A program made the translations under genes and the position numbers. 60,143 nt of DNA from the NCBI GenBank assembly GCA_902605365.1, contig CACLCM010000008.1, positions 1 to 60,143 on the forward strand. Direction: 5' to 3'. The notes under the pieces are model-generated. The model saw only the letters and a list, made by a program, of their open reading frames with translations, searched no databases and was not told the origin of the DNA. Source of the stretch: an uncultured Candidatus Poseidoniales archaeon. Lineage in GTDB: Archaea; Thermoplasmatota; Poseidoniia; Poseidoniales; Poseidoniaceae. Shown here piece by piece: positions 25,259-34,881 of this stretch (position 1 is the first letter of the stretch; each line of letters begins with the position of its first letter).

Positions 25259-25269
25259 TATAATTAATG
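25259..25269. promoter_or_regulatory. TATA-like element in a divergent intergenic region
   Basis: CTATAATTAAT lies between the HMA-DUF4396 gene (minus, start 25206) and the WD40-like gene (plus, start 25350). Its near-symmetry would allow TBP binding for either direction. It would give leaders of roughly 25-35 bases on the minus strand or about 60 on the plus strand. The assignment rests on composition only. Confidence 0.3.
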
Positions 25270-25349
25270 AAAAACAGTGCAAAATTATGCTTTATCCTCC
25301 GCTATGCTTTCAAGGTTAATGGTTCTAACAAGTATTGTGGAGGGGTTTT

Positions 25350-27752
25350 TTGAAAAATAGAATGGCCCTAATCGCAATGGCAATTACATTGTTGCTAATG
25401 CCAATAGCATCTGCGGTACCCACTGGTTTAACCTACATGGATTCGACCTGGTCATCTTATGATTCTGATGATGGGAACTTGGTTGCAATTAATTCCAATA
25501 ATACAATTTTGGCATCCGTTCATGATGATGAAGTTGTCATATTCGATGTAGAAACCTTGGATAAAATTGCCAGTTTTCCTTTCGAGAGGGTGTCTGCAAT
25601 GGAATTTTCACCTGATGGCAAATTACTTGCTATTAACAAAGGATCGAGTGTACAAGTGAGGGAGTCTCTTAAGTTAATTGAAATTTCTTCAATGACAGTG
25701 TTAGATAGAAACGCTCTGGCGGACGATAGAGCAGTAGATATCTCATGGAGTCCTAATGGACAATATATCGCTGCTCCTGGCCCTGATGGAGATGTTGAAT
25801 TCTATCGTACGACTGATCTATCCGTGAAAGACACCCTATACGGTGTTCACAACATGGATGTAACTTGTATTGATTTCAGATATGATGGAGAATATATCCT
25901 AACTGGAGATGAATCCGGAAGATATGCAATGTGGAACTCTAGTGGTTATTTGCAAGGAGTGGCACGCGAATTTGGAGAAGAGTTACTAGATTGTAAGTTC
26001 AGCCCAGATGGTCAAGATATCATACTATTAGATGTCGAAGGTAACTTGATGTCGAGGACTATAACAGGCTCTGAAAACCACCTCACACAAATTATCGGAG
26101 CGCAGCAAATATTATTCTCAGACATTAGTACACGAATGCATATTTCATGCGAATCTGCAAGTTTCAAAGGCTTACTGACTTATGATTACCAAGATTTTGT
26201 TGAAATTAAAAGAACTACATTTTTCCATCAAATCAAAGATATAGCATTCATCGATGATGACTTTGGCAGATTGCAATCCTTGTTTGTCGCAGCAGGAACG
26301 GGCCAAGTTGCTGTTTATCTTAGAGAATCAATCCCGGAAGGTTTCAACCAACCGGGGGCGGATTTGGACGGAGATTCTGTGCCAGACAACCTTGATGATG
26401 ATGATGACGGCGACGGGATTATTGACCAATGGGATGATGATATTGGCTGTGACGCACCCAACGGCATACCGTGCTCTAGATATCCTGAATTATCAAAAAT
26501 CAGGAGTATCAGTATAGATATAGGTGATAGTTTCACAATTTCAGACAGTATCACATTACCTACAGAATATTCCAGCCACATACGGAATTTAAGTCGAAGC
26601 GCAATAGCAGCAGACCAGAAGATTAGTTCAAGAGAAGCTGAATTATTTGCTAGCGCTATGTGCGCGAACATCGACCAAAATGACATAATAGAGCAGTGGA
26701 GGGAATCGATCTCGATTTCAAATGGTGAACTTGGTGAAGCATCCATCAATTGTATACTCGTATCTGGTCTGGAAATGATTAGAGAGGGTGATTCGACTAC
26801 TCAAATCACTCTGTCGATTGTGACTACATTCTCGTACTCAAGTACAATTTCATTACCTGTAGATATCTCACTTACCGAACAACCAATGCCTACAGATGGA
26901 TCGATAGCATGGCTAGCACCTGCGCACCCAATAGCAATATCATATACCGGAGATGGAGCGATTTCACAAAACATTCCACTGTGGTGGAACAACGGTGATG
27001 CTACAGCAGGAGTGACATTGGAGAAGTACATAGAATCGGAACCTACGCTGTTAGAAAACGTTGTTTCTTGGGCTATACATCCGATTGCGTTCTTATTGTA
27101 CTTTGGAATATTGTCAATGGGCGCGCTACTGTTTATACGTAGAGAAAACGCGATAGATATAGAACTCGAAGAAGAGTATGAAGAAGATAATCTAGAAGAT
27201 GAAAATGTAGAGGAAGAGGAAATAGAAAGTCGTGAAACAATCATTGAAAGAACACCTCCAAAGCGAACGCCTCCTACAAAAAAGCGAACCATGTATAGTA
27301 CATCGGCACAAAGTCCCATTACCGCTAAGAAAAGGCAAGTTTCGGCAGCATCGGATATAAACAAAGATGGGCCAATTATGAAAACAAAAAGAAAGAGACT
27401 TGCTACGGAAGAAGTTCAAAAACCAGTGGTAACTAAGAGAAGAGCAGTTTTGCCAGTGGAAAAGACAGTCAAAACTCGTAAGGTACGCAAGGTTGAGGTT
27501 GAAACTGTTGTACTGGAAGATGAAATTATCCCTGAGATTATTGAAACTGCGGTTGAAGAAGCAGCTATTGAAATTGTTGAAGAGAAGTCTGAAGAGAAAG
27601 TACCAGAAATTGTCAAAGAGCCAGTTACAAAAGAGAAAAAGAAGAAACGTAAACCCGTTAGAAGGAAGAAAAAACCATCATCTGAAGCTAAATCGTTAGA
27701 CGAAGAAAAGATGCAAGGAGACCTAGTGTCTGATTTCCTTTCTAAAGAATGA
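25350..27752 (+). CDS. WD40-like exported protein with TSP3 repeat, membrane anchor and basic tail
   Basis: About 800 residues. A signal peptide (KNRMALIAMAITLLLMPIASA) is followed by a beta-propeller with WD40-like blades (MEFSPDGKLLAI, DISWSPNGQYIAAPGPDG, CKFSPDGQDIILLD). A thrombospondin type-3 calcium repeat (DLDGDSVPDNLDDDDDGDG) and a beta-rich region follow. A single membrane helix lies near residue 590, then about 190 residues of cytoplasmic tail, first acidic, then rich in Lys, Arg, Pro and Glu. The start is probably TTG 25350, four bases after GGAGGGG (25339-25345); ATG 25362 is possible. Its stop abuts that of mqnA (TGA|TTA). The ligand and role are unknown. Confidence 0.8.
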   Translation: MKNRMALIAMAITLLLMPIASAVPTGLTYMDSTWSSYDSDDGNLVAINSNNTILASVHDDEVVIFDVETLDKIASFPFERVSAMEFSPDGKLLAINKGSSVQVRESLKLIEISSMTVLDRNALADDRAVDISWSPNGQYIAAPGPDGDVEFYRTTDLSVKDTLYGVHNMDVTCIDFRYDGEYILTGDESGRYAMWNSSGYLQGVAREFGEELLDCKFSPDGQDIILLDVEGNLMSRTITGSENHLTQIIGAQQILFSDISTRMHISCESASFKGLLTYDYQDFVEIKRTTFFHQIKDIAFIDDDFGRLQSLFVAAGTGQVAVYLRESIPEGFNQPGADLDGDSVPDNLDDDDDGDGIIDQWDDDIGCDAPNGIPCSRYPELSKIRSISIDIGDSFTISDSITLPTEYSSHIRNLSRSAIAADQKISSREAELFASAMCANIDQNDIIEQWRESISISNGELGEASINCILVSGLEMIREGDSTTQITLSIVTTFSYSSTISLPVDISLTEQPMPTDGSIAWLAPAHPIAISYTGDGAISQNIPLWWNNGDATAGVTLEKYIESEPTLLENVVSWAIHPIAFLLYFGILSMGALLFIRRENAIDIELEEEYEEDNLEDENVEEEEIESRETIIERTPPKRTPPTKKRTMYSTSAQSPITAKKRQVSAASDINKDGPIMKTKRKRLATEEVQKPVVTKRRAVLPVEKTVKTRKVRKVEVETVVLEDEIIPEIIETAVEEAAIEIVEEKSEEKVPEIVKEPVTKEKKKKRKPVRRKKKPSSEAKSLDEEKMQGDLVSDFLSKE

Positions 27753-28538
27753 TTACCAGGCCATAGATGGGTTATTGGCCATCTCACAAGCATCGGTAAG
27801 GAATGCTCGCAAACCACCCATGTCTTCAGGATCAATTCTATTGATTACTTCACCGAAATAAGTCTCAAGCCTTTCGACACTTTGAGAGGATTTTTTACTG
27901 CTTGATTTAATCACTTCGTTTCGAGTAACTGGATCATTTTCGAATTTTACTAAACGTTCCATCAATGCAGCATGTGCAGATTTAACCAATTCAACATCAG
28001 AATCCTTTCTAGCAGCAAATACGCCAAACACCATTGGGTGACCACTAACTTTCCTCCATTCGGAACCAAGGTCCATTTTGACAAGTTCGGGATTATCTGA
28101 AGATTCTTCAAGAGCCCTGTCCCCGATTAGCAGGCATCCGTCGCATTTACTCAGCATACCATCTAAATCAGGTCCCATTTCAATGAATTTGGGATTTAAC
28201 CCTCGCAACTTGATTAAATGCCTCAAGAGGGCAACTGAAGTGGCTGAGTCGGATGGTAAAGCAATTGATTTCATATCCTCTAAGTTTACTGAACCAAAAA
28301 GAAGTACACTCCCTACTTCACCTTTGCTAGATATTGCCAGATCTGGAATTAGTACTAATTCGGCTGAGTTTTTCGCATAATCTGCAGCTGGAATTGGAGC
28401 AATGATGCAATCCTTTCGCAATAAGTGTCCAGTAAGCCATGAAGGGGGTGCGGGTAGAACATTCCAAGATTCATCTAGCCCATGAAACAAAGGGTCACAA
28501 TTGATGAACGCAACTCTGCCAATGGTACGATTCCACAC
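27753..28538 (-). CDS. mqnA: Chorismate dehydratase (MqnA)
   Basis: About 261 residues. MqnA dehydrates chorismate to 3-[(1-carboxyvinyl)oxy]benzoate, the first step of the futalosine menaquinone pathway. The family pattern is clear: IGRVAFINCDPLFHGL at the N-terminus, the DCIIAPIPAADYAKN loop, LVLIPDLAISSKGEVGSVLLF, DSATSVALLRHLI and CDGCLLIGDRAL. The likely start is GTG 28538, preceded by GGGTGA with a five-base spacer; GTG 28547 would overlap the mqnE stop. It directly follows mqnE. Its stop abuts the WD40-like gene stop with no gap. Confidence 0.9.
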   Translation of the reverse strand: MWNRTIGRVAFINCDPLFHGLDESWNVLPAPPSWLTGHLLRKDCIIAPIPAADYAKNSAELVLIPDLAISSKGEVGSVLLFGSVNLEDMKSIALPSDSATSVALLRHLIKLRGLNPKFIEMGPDLDGMLSKCDGCLLIGDRALEESSDNPELVKMDLGSEWRKVSGHPMVFGVFAARKDSDVELVKSAHAALMERLVKFENDPVTRNEVIKSSSKKSSQSVERLETYFGEVINRIDPEDMGGLRAFLTDACEMANNPSMAW

Positions 28539-28539
28539 A

Positions 28540-29730
28540 TCATTCACCCGCTGCCATACGTAATTTTCGGGTTTTGGTTACTTTTGGTATTATGTATTCT
28601 TCAAACGAAGAATAAACTGTGTTTCTGCGGATGGGTTTTGCACCTGCATCTATTACGAGTCTAGCCAATTCTGCTTTGTCGTGATCTAGTGGTGCTTTAG
28701 AACCTGCTAAATGCATAATTGATTCTTTTTGAACAGTGCCATCAATATCATCTGCGCCAAATCTGAGTGCCAATTCGGCTATTTCGTCACCGATATTCAT
28801 TCTGTATGCTTTAATGTGAGGAATATTATCTAACATGATTCGAGAAATTGCTATCATCCGTAGAACTTCGCTACCAGTTGCTAATTGCGCTTGAGGTAGG
28901 CGAGAATCATCAGGAAGGTACGGGTATGGTACAAAACATTGGAAACCACTGGTTTCTGATTGTAAATCCCTTAGCCTTAACAGATGTGTTAATCTTTGGT
29001 CAATCGTTTCAACAGTTCCGAATAGCATTGTGCAATTAGTAGGAATCCCCAATTCATGAGCTGTTTTGTGGATGTCAAGATATTCTTGTGACGATTCTTT
29101 GCCATTACATATGATTCGTCGAACATCATCATCCAATATTTCTGCGCCACCGCCTGGTAATGAGTCCAATCCGGATTTATTTAGTGAACTCAATGTGTCT
29201 TTGATTGAGAGGTTTGAGAGTTTTGCCAAATGCTTGATTTCAACTGCTGTAAGTGCCTTGATATGAATTTCAGGGAACTCCTTTTTCACACTTGAAAATA
29301 ACTTCATGTAATGTTCAACATCCCATTCAGGGTGTAATCCACCTACGGAGTGCACTTCATCAACATGCTCAGAGTATTGCCTTAAATCTTCGATATATTC
29401 GTCTATTTCGAGTTGGTAAGCATCAGAGGCCCTTCTACCGCGGCGAAATGCGCAAAACTTGCATGCAAGAGTGCAAATATTAGTTTGATTGATATGGACG
29501 TTGACATTGAAAAAGGCTTTATCGCCAAAGCGGGAGTGTTTAATGATGTTAGCAATACTACCTATCGAATCTAAATCTTTAGAATTGAACAATGCATGCC
29601 CATCCTCTCGATTCAATGAAGTCCCGTTAGCAAGTTTAGTAACGATATTTTGCAACTCATCAGGCCATTGTTCTGCAAGTAATGAGGTAGAGAGTTTTTC
29701 CCTCCATCGTGGGAACTCACCTGCTGCCAT
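28540..29730 (-). CDS. mqnE: Aminofutalosine synthase (MqnE), radical SAM
   Basis: 396 residues. A radical SAM enzyme joining the MqnA product to SAM-derived adenosine. The cluster-binding motif is CKFCAFRR, i.e. C-x3-C-x2-C in NICTLACKFCAF. MqnE-type blocks are HSVGGLHPEWDVEHY, LDSLPGGGAEIL, GIPTNCTMLFGTVET and the C-terminal ADDIDGTVQKESIMHLAGS. MqnC, the cyclase paralogue, lacks this combination, so MqnE is preferred. ATG 29730 has no strong ribosome site; 37 bases separate it from the P-type ATPase stop. MqnB and MqnC genes are not in the window. Confidence 0.9.
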   Translation of the reverse strand: MAAGEFPRWREKLSTSLLAEQWPDELQNIVTKLANGTSLNREDGHALFNSKDLDSIGSIANIIKHSRFGDKAFFNVNVHINQTNICTLACKFCAFRRGRRASDAYQLEIDEYIEDLRQYSEHVDEVHSVGGLHPEWDVEHYMKLFSSVKKEFPEIHIKALTAVEIKHLAKLSNLSIKDTLSSLNKSGLDSLPGGGAEILDDDVRRIICNGKESSQEYLDIHKTAHELGIPTNCTMLFGTVETIDQRLTHLLRLRDLQSETSGFQCFVPYPYLPDDSRLPQAQLATGSEVLRMIAISRIMLDNIPHIKAYRMNIGDEIAELALRFGADDIDGTVQKESIMHLAGSKAPLDHDKAELARLVIDAGAKPIRRNTVYSSFEEYIIPKVTKTRKLRMAAGE

Positions 29731-29767
29731 GATATTGCGCAGGGACAGTTATTATTGAATCCAACCC

Positions 29768-32548
29768 TTAATTGCGGCGACTGGTCCTTACCCGGAATAT
29801 ACCTGCGGAAAGAAGTAATTTACGGAATTCCTCAACCATGAATACTGTACTAGCCACAATTATCACTACGAACCAGTCTGAAGATTCCAATGGAATAGTA
29901 GACAATAATTCACCTATTTCGAATGAAGTCAGAGGTATTGTGAACTCTGCACCTTGAACAACCAACAACAGTAAACTCATCGAGAAGAGGATGGCCAGGT
30001 AAATAGCACGGTTTGAAAATAATCCGAGTTTGAATACACTGTCTTCTCCGCTACGACAATTCATTACATTGAACAATTGGAATATTATGAAGACGCTGAA
30101 ACACATTGTTCTAGCATATTCTTCGGAACCATTGCTTAGAGCCACGTAGTATACGATTAGAGTACCAGTAACCATGACAGCCCCAAGGTAGAAGATAAGC
30201 AGTAAATCCATTACATTAGGCAAAGCTTCGCTTACCGGCCTAGGAGGCCTATCCATTACATTAGAATGCATCTTTTCTACACCTAGAGCCACGGCTGGAG
30301 GGCCGTCCATTAGAATATTGATTACTAGAATTTGAGTTGGTGTAAGCGGCAATGGCCATTGGAAAAAGACATTAGCCAGCAGAAGCAATATTACTGCTGC
30401 AACATTTGTTGAAACTTGGTATCTAACGAAGTTGCGAATGTTCGCATAGATTTTCCTCCCCTCTTCTACAGCATTTACGATATTAGCAAAATTGTCGTCT
30501 TGAAGTACCATGTCAGATGCATCTTTGGCAACGTCAGTACCTGCTATTCCCATCGAGATACCGATATTTGCTCTAGACAATGCTGGAGCATCGTTAACGC
30601 CATCACCGGTCATAGCAACGACCTCTCCTTCATCTTGTAATGCAGTGACAATACGCATCTTCTGTTCAGGCGTCACTCTACTGAAAATGTATGTTGAGCC
30701 TACTATGTCACGCATAGCTAGATCATCTAACTCTTCGAGTCTAGCACCACCAACTGCCTCGTAATGTGGTTTTGTAATGTTTAGGTCTTCACCAATAGAC
30801 TGCGCAGTCATATGCTGGTCGCCTGTTATCATCTTAACACGAATACCTGCTTTTTGACACCGACTAATGGCATCGTATACTTCAGCACGTGGCGGGTCCA
30901 TTATACCCACCATGCCTAAGAAAACCAAATTATCTTCCATCAGAGTGATATCAGTAATATCTTCATCATCCCCAACCTTGCGTGCACAAAGTGCTATGAC
31001 GCGCATTGCATTGCTCGCCATTTCTTTATTTGCATTTGTAGCTTCAGCAATATCGCCCTCTCGAATAGGCACAATCTCTCCATCATGTACTTTCCACTTG
31101 ACTAGATTGATATATCCGCCAGCGCCACCTTTGGAAAATACCCACTTTTCACCTTCATAATCATGAATTACAGACATTCTTTTTCTTTCGGTATCAAAGA
31201 AGAACTCATGTAGCCTAGGGTGTCTTTGAGCGAATTTGGAAACTGCTCCGTTTATCTTGTATCCCAGTACAGCACAAGCACTGTCTGTTGGGTCACCTAT
31301 AGCAGACCAAGCGCCATCGACTTCAGCGATTTGTGAATTATGACATAATGAAAGACAAGTTGCTGCTAATCTGAAACCTAGATCTTGTTGTAAGTTTGAC
31401 ATGTGGTCGTCAGAAACATTTTGACCATCTATTGTTAGTGTACCGACTGGTTCGAACCCTTCTCCGCTCACACCATATGTGCCATCTGAGAGCATTAACT
31501 GACGCACAGTCATCTGGTTCTTTGTCAAGGTACCAGTTTTGTCAGAACAAATAACAGTAGTTGAACCTAGTGTTTCAACAGCCTTCATTCGACGAATTAT
31601 TGCTTTGTGTCTTGCCATATTACGCATACCTATAGCCAATGTGGTTACCAATATAATCGGCAAACCTTCAGGAACAATAGCAACAAATATTGCTATAGCA
31701 ACAATGAGTTGATCTTTACCGGTTTTCCAAAGATCCCCTCCATCTAAATGTGTGATAATTAATTCTATTGAAACAATTAGAACTGCCACGATAAGAGCAA
31801 TGAAGCCAAGGAATTTCCCTAAAGACTCTAATTTATGCTCAAGTGGGGTTTTAGGAGTCTCTGCATCGGCAATATCACTTGCAATGCGTCCTAATTCTGT
31901 ATTCATCCCAGTAGAGGTGACTATGCCTACAGCGCGGCCTGTAGAAATGGTAGTGCCCATGAAAAGCATATTTTTGCGATCTGCCAACAAAGTCTCAGGA
32001 GGGAGAGCATCTGAATGTGTCTTAGTAGGCATCGATTCACCGGTCAATGCTGACTCATCAACCTTACATTGCCATGAATCGTTTATTCTGAGGTCTGCTG
32101 GAACATTCGAACCCTCTTCGAGTTTTACAAGATCACCTGGAACTAGGCTTGTTGTACTAACTTCCATCTCAAGACCGTCTCTGCAAACTATGCATTGAGA
32201 AATCGTCATCTGTTTAAGAGCACCCATCTCTTGCTCAGCCTTATTTTCTTGCCAGTATCCAAAGAATGCGTTGGCTGTAAGGACAATAAATATGAAAATG
32301 GTATCACCTGGTTTGTCAGGGTGAGTTGCAAATGCCAACAAACCTGCTCCAATAAGCAGGAAAGCAAGAGGGTCATTGAATTGCATTAGGAATCTTATGA
32401 AAGCAGGTGTTTTTTCGGATTCACGTAATTTATTTTCGCCGTACTTCTCTAATCTTAGTTCAGCATCTGATGAGGATAATCCACCTAATGGAGTATCTAA
32501 CTCCGTAAGTACATCTTCACTACTCATCGTATGCCACAAGTTATCCAT
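29768..32548 (-). CDS. P-type cation ATPase, PMR1/SPCA-like
   Basis: About 926 residues. A type II P-type ATPase with the actuator motif TGES near 170, PEGLP in TM4, the phosphorylation motif CSDKTGTLTKNQM (Asp near 336), the hinge MTGDGVNDAPAL and about ten membrane helices. TM6 reads INILMDGPPAVALGVE, close to the MDGPPAQSLGVE of eukaryotic secretory-pathway Ca2+/Mn2+ pumps and unlike the NxxTD of SERCA. Ca2+ or Mn2+ export is the likely role. ATG 32548 is preferred to the GTG just before it. It starts the minus-strand set that ends with mqnE and mqnA and is divergent from the OPT gene. Confidence 0.9.
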   Translation of the reverse strand: MDNLWHTMSSEDVLTELDTPLGGLSSSDAELRLEKYGENKLRESEKTPAFIRFLMQFNDPLAFLLIGAGLLAFATHPDKPGDTIFIFIVLTANAFFGYWQENKAEQEMGALKQMTISQCIVCRDGLEMEVSTTSLVPGDLVKLEEGSNVPADLRINDSWQCKVDESALTGESMPTKTHSDALPPETLLADRKNMLFMGTTISTGRAVGIVTSTGMNTELGRIASDIADAETPKTPLEHKLESLGKFLGFIALIVAVLIVSIELIITHLDGGDLWKTGKDQLIVAIAIFVAIVPEGLPIILVTTLAIGMRNMARHKAIIRRMKAVETLGSTTVICSDKTGTLTKNQMTVRQLMLSDGTYGVSGEGFEPVGTLTIDGQNVSDDHMSNLQQDLGFRLAATCLSLCHNSQIAEVDGAWSAIGDPTDSACAVLGYKINGAVSKFAQRHPRLHEFFFDTERKRMSVIHDYEGEKWVFSKGGAGGYINLVKWKVHDGEIVPIREGDIAEATNANKEMASNAMRVIALCARKVGDDEDITDITLMEDNLVFLGMVGIMDPPRAEVYDAISRCQKAGIRVKMITGDQHMTAQSIGEDLNITKPHYEAVGGARLEELDDLAMRDIVGSTYIFSRVTPEQKMRIVTALQDEGEVVAMTGDGVNDAPALSRANIGISMGIAGTDVAKDASDMVLQDDNFANIVNAVEEGRKIYANIRNFVRYQVSTNVAAVILLLLANVFFQWPLPLTPTQILVINILMDGPPAVALGVEKMHSNVMDRPPRPVSEALPNVMDLLLIFYLGAVMVTGTLIVYYVALSNGSEEYARTMCFSVFIIFQLFNVMNCRSGEDSVFKLGLFSNRAIYLAILFSMSLLLLVVQGAEFTIPLTSFEIGELLSTIPLESSDWFVVIIVASTVFMVEEFRKLLLSAGIFRVRTSRRN

Positions 32549-32671
32549 CACTGAACACCTAAGCGAAGTCGCTCTATGCTTGGGGAATTAAGATACTTTA
32601 TCATTATACGGGTGGGTGTTCCGAATTGATATAGCCGATTATTTCACAAGGCGATTACTATTGGGTAGTCC

Positions 32672-34816
32672 ATGAGCGGACAGAGTGAGCCTTGGATTCC
32701 CGCTGATGTTAATATCAAGGAACTCACCTCTCGCGTCATAATAATCGGCGTACTGCTTGGAGGTGTAATGACAGCCGCTAACGCTTATCTTGGACTTTAT
32801 GTGGGTATGACTGTTTCAGCATCCATACCTGCGGCAGTAATGAGTATGCTTATTTTACGCGGATTTAAATTCAAGGATGTCACTATCTTAGAAAATAACT
32901 CTGTGCAAACTATGGCAAGCGCAGGAGAATCACTAGCAGCAGGTGTTATTTTTACCGTACCTGCACTATTGGTAATCGGTATTTGGAACGATATACAATG
33001 GCTAGATACTTTCCTAATTGCAATACTTGGAGGATTGCTGGGCACTATGTTCACAATTGCATTAAGGCGTTTATTTATCGTTGAAGAAGCACTACCTTAC
33101 CCAGAGGGTGTTGCTTGCAAAGAAGTTCTAGTTGCTGGTGAAAAAGGTGGAGCAGGTCTTGTTGCAATCATTTATGCATTGTTAATTGGTGCAACATATG
33201 GCTGGATGGTTAAGGCATTCACTGCTACACAAGCTAAGGTTCAAGCAGTAGGGAGTTTAGTAGGTACCAGGTTTTACGGCGGAAGTGACTTATCTCTAGC
33301 ACTACTTTCTGTAGGTTACATTGTAGGGATAAGAATTGCAGCATTTATTTTCCTTGGAGGTGTTGTCGGATTCGTAGTACTAGTTCCAATTTATGGACTG
33401 GTTAATGGATTTGCATCTGTATCTCCAGGAAATTACATCGACGTTTATGATTACTCTGCAGTTTGGAATAGCCAAATACGATACGTTGGTGTTGGAGCAA
33501 TGGTTGTAGGTGGTGTTTACACTCTTTGGTCAATGCGTAAAACTATCATTGAGGGGATATCGCAGTCATTCAAAAAAACCGATACCAGCAAAAAGGTGTT
33601 ACGTACAGAAATGGATTTACCTCTAGACAAAGTAATGATGTTTTGTGGAGTATTAGTAGTATTGATTTTCCTATTCTATTGGTATGCTACTGGTAGTTTA
33701 ATTATGGCCCTCGCCGGTGCTCTCTTCTTAGCAGTAGTATCATTCTTCTTTGCCGCCGTAGCAGGATATATCGCTGGTGTTGTTGGTTCATCTAACTCCC
33801 CCGTATCTGGAATGACAATTGCTACATTGCTGTTCACAATTGGATTGGTATGGATTGTTGGCGGCCTCATTATGGGTATGGGGGAAAAAGAAATGATGAT
33901 TGCTACAATGTTTATTGCAGCAATTGTTGCAACATCAGCAGCAATCGCAGGAGATGTAATGCAGGATTTGAAGACAGGACATATGGTTGGCGCAACCCCG
34001 TGGAAACAGCAAACTGCTGAAATTATTGGTGTAGTGGTTGGAGCGATAGTGATCGGTCCAGTACTGTCAATACTTCATAGTGCGTTCCAAATTTCACAAA
34101 CCGCTTGCTTGAGAACCAATGAACGTATTAATGAAGGATTGCAAGACGGACCATTGTATGATTGTGCAGGAGATGCTTTGATGGCTCCTCAGGCCGAACT
34201 TATTGGAGCTATTGTCAAAGGCGCATTTGGTGGAGATTTGAATATACCAATGGTACTGCTAGGTGGAATAATTGCGATAATCTTGATTCGATTAGCAATG
34301 CCGGTAATGAGCGTAGCAATTGGAATATATCTCCCATTGTACCTTTCTGTGCCAATAATGGCAGGTGGAATAATTTCACATGTTCTTCTATCTAGTGCAC
34401 GCCTAAGAATTGATGACACGTTAGAAGGAGAATCATCTAAAAAAGCAAAAGAGGCTGTGAAAGAAGTTCAAGATAAAGGTGTATTAATCGGTGCTGGATT
34501 TATTGCCGGAGAGTCATTGATGGGGGTATTACTAGCAGTATTCATTGTTGCAGACAAGGAATGGCCCAATAATGGAATCTTGCCGGAAGATTGGTTTGGC
34601 GGCATAGGTACTCTATCATCTGGTTATTCTCTGCTATTTTATGGATGGTTCGTTGCTGTATTCATAATGCTAACAGCAAGAGCATTACCGAATAAAGGAA
34701 ACTTGTTCGGAGATTTCATATTCGTACTATCCGATGGAGCCAATAGATTGAGGAAGGTATTCACACCACCTGGACTTGATAAAATCAAAGATTTCAAGGT
34801 TCGCCGTGAAGATTAA
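32672..34816 (+). CDS. OPT-family oligopeptide transporter
   Basis: 714 residues with about 14-16 membrane helices. OPT signatures include NAYLGLYVGMTVSASIPAAV near residue 40, NNSVQTMASAGESLAAGVIFT, LPYPEGVACKEVLVAGE, SSNSPVSGMTIATLLF and AGDVMQDLKTGHMVGATPWKQQ. The prokaryotic branch of this superfamily imports small peptides; some relatives carry metal chelates. ATG 32672 has only a weak GGGTAG upstream. It is separated from the divergent P-type ATPase by 123 bases and from the transketolase genes by 65 bases, so it is probably its own unit. Confidence 0.92.
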   Translation: MSGQSEPWIPADVNIKELTSRVIIIGVLLGGVMTAANAYLGLYVGMTVSASIPAAVMSMLILRGFKFKDVTILENNSVQTMASAGESLAAGVIFTVPALLVIGIWNDIQWLDTFLIAILGGLLGTMFTIALRRLFIVEEALPYPEGVACKEVLVAGEKGGAGLVAIIYALLIGATYGWMVKAFTATQAKVQAVGSLVGTRFYGGSDLSLALLSVGYIVGIRIAAFIFLGGVVGFVVLVPIYGLVNGFASVSPGNYIDVYDYSAVWNSQIRYVGVGAMVVGGVYTLWSMRKTIIEGISQSFKKTDTSKKVLRTEMDLPLDKVMMFCGVLVVLIFLFYWYATGSLIMALAGALFLAVVSFFFAAVAGYIAGVVGSSNSPVSGMTIATLLFTIGLVWIVGGLIMGMGEKEMMIATMFIAAIVATSAAIAGDVMQDLKTGHMVGATPWKQQTAEIIGVVVGAIVIGPVLSILHSAFQISQTACLRTNERINEGLQDGPLYDCAGDALMAPQAELIGAIVKGAFGGDLNIPMVLLGGIIAIILIRLAMPVMSVAIGIYLPLYLSVPIMAGGIISHVLLSSARLRIDDTLEGESSKKAKEAVKEVQDKGVLIGAGFIAGESLMGVLLAVFIVADKEWPNNGILPEDWFGGIGTLSSGYSLLFYGWFVAVFIMLTARALPNKGNLFGDFIFVLSDGANRLRKVFTPPGLDKIKDFKVRRED

Positions 34817-34881
34817 TTCTTAGAATCTGAACACAACCATCAAAGGCCATAGTCAAAGGCGATGTTTCGGAAGGGGCATTG

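Noticed and set aside
26315-26749. Minus-strand 144-residue open frame
   Set aside because: Antisense to the TSP3 and beta-rich part of the WD40-like protein, low complexity, no start signals.
27416-27835. Minus-strand 139-residue open frame across the 3' end of the WD40-like gene
   Set aside because: It is antisense to the Lys/Glu-rich tail and overlaps the mqnA 3' end out of frame; no recognisable domain.
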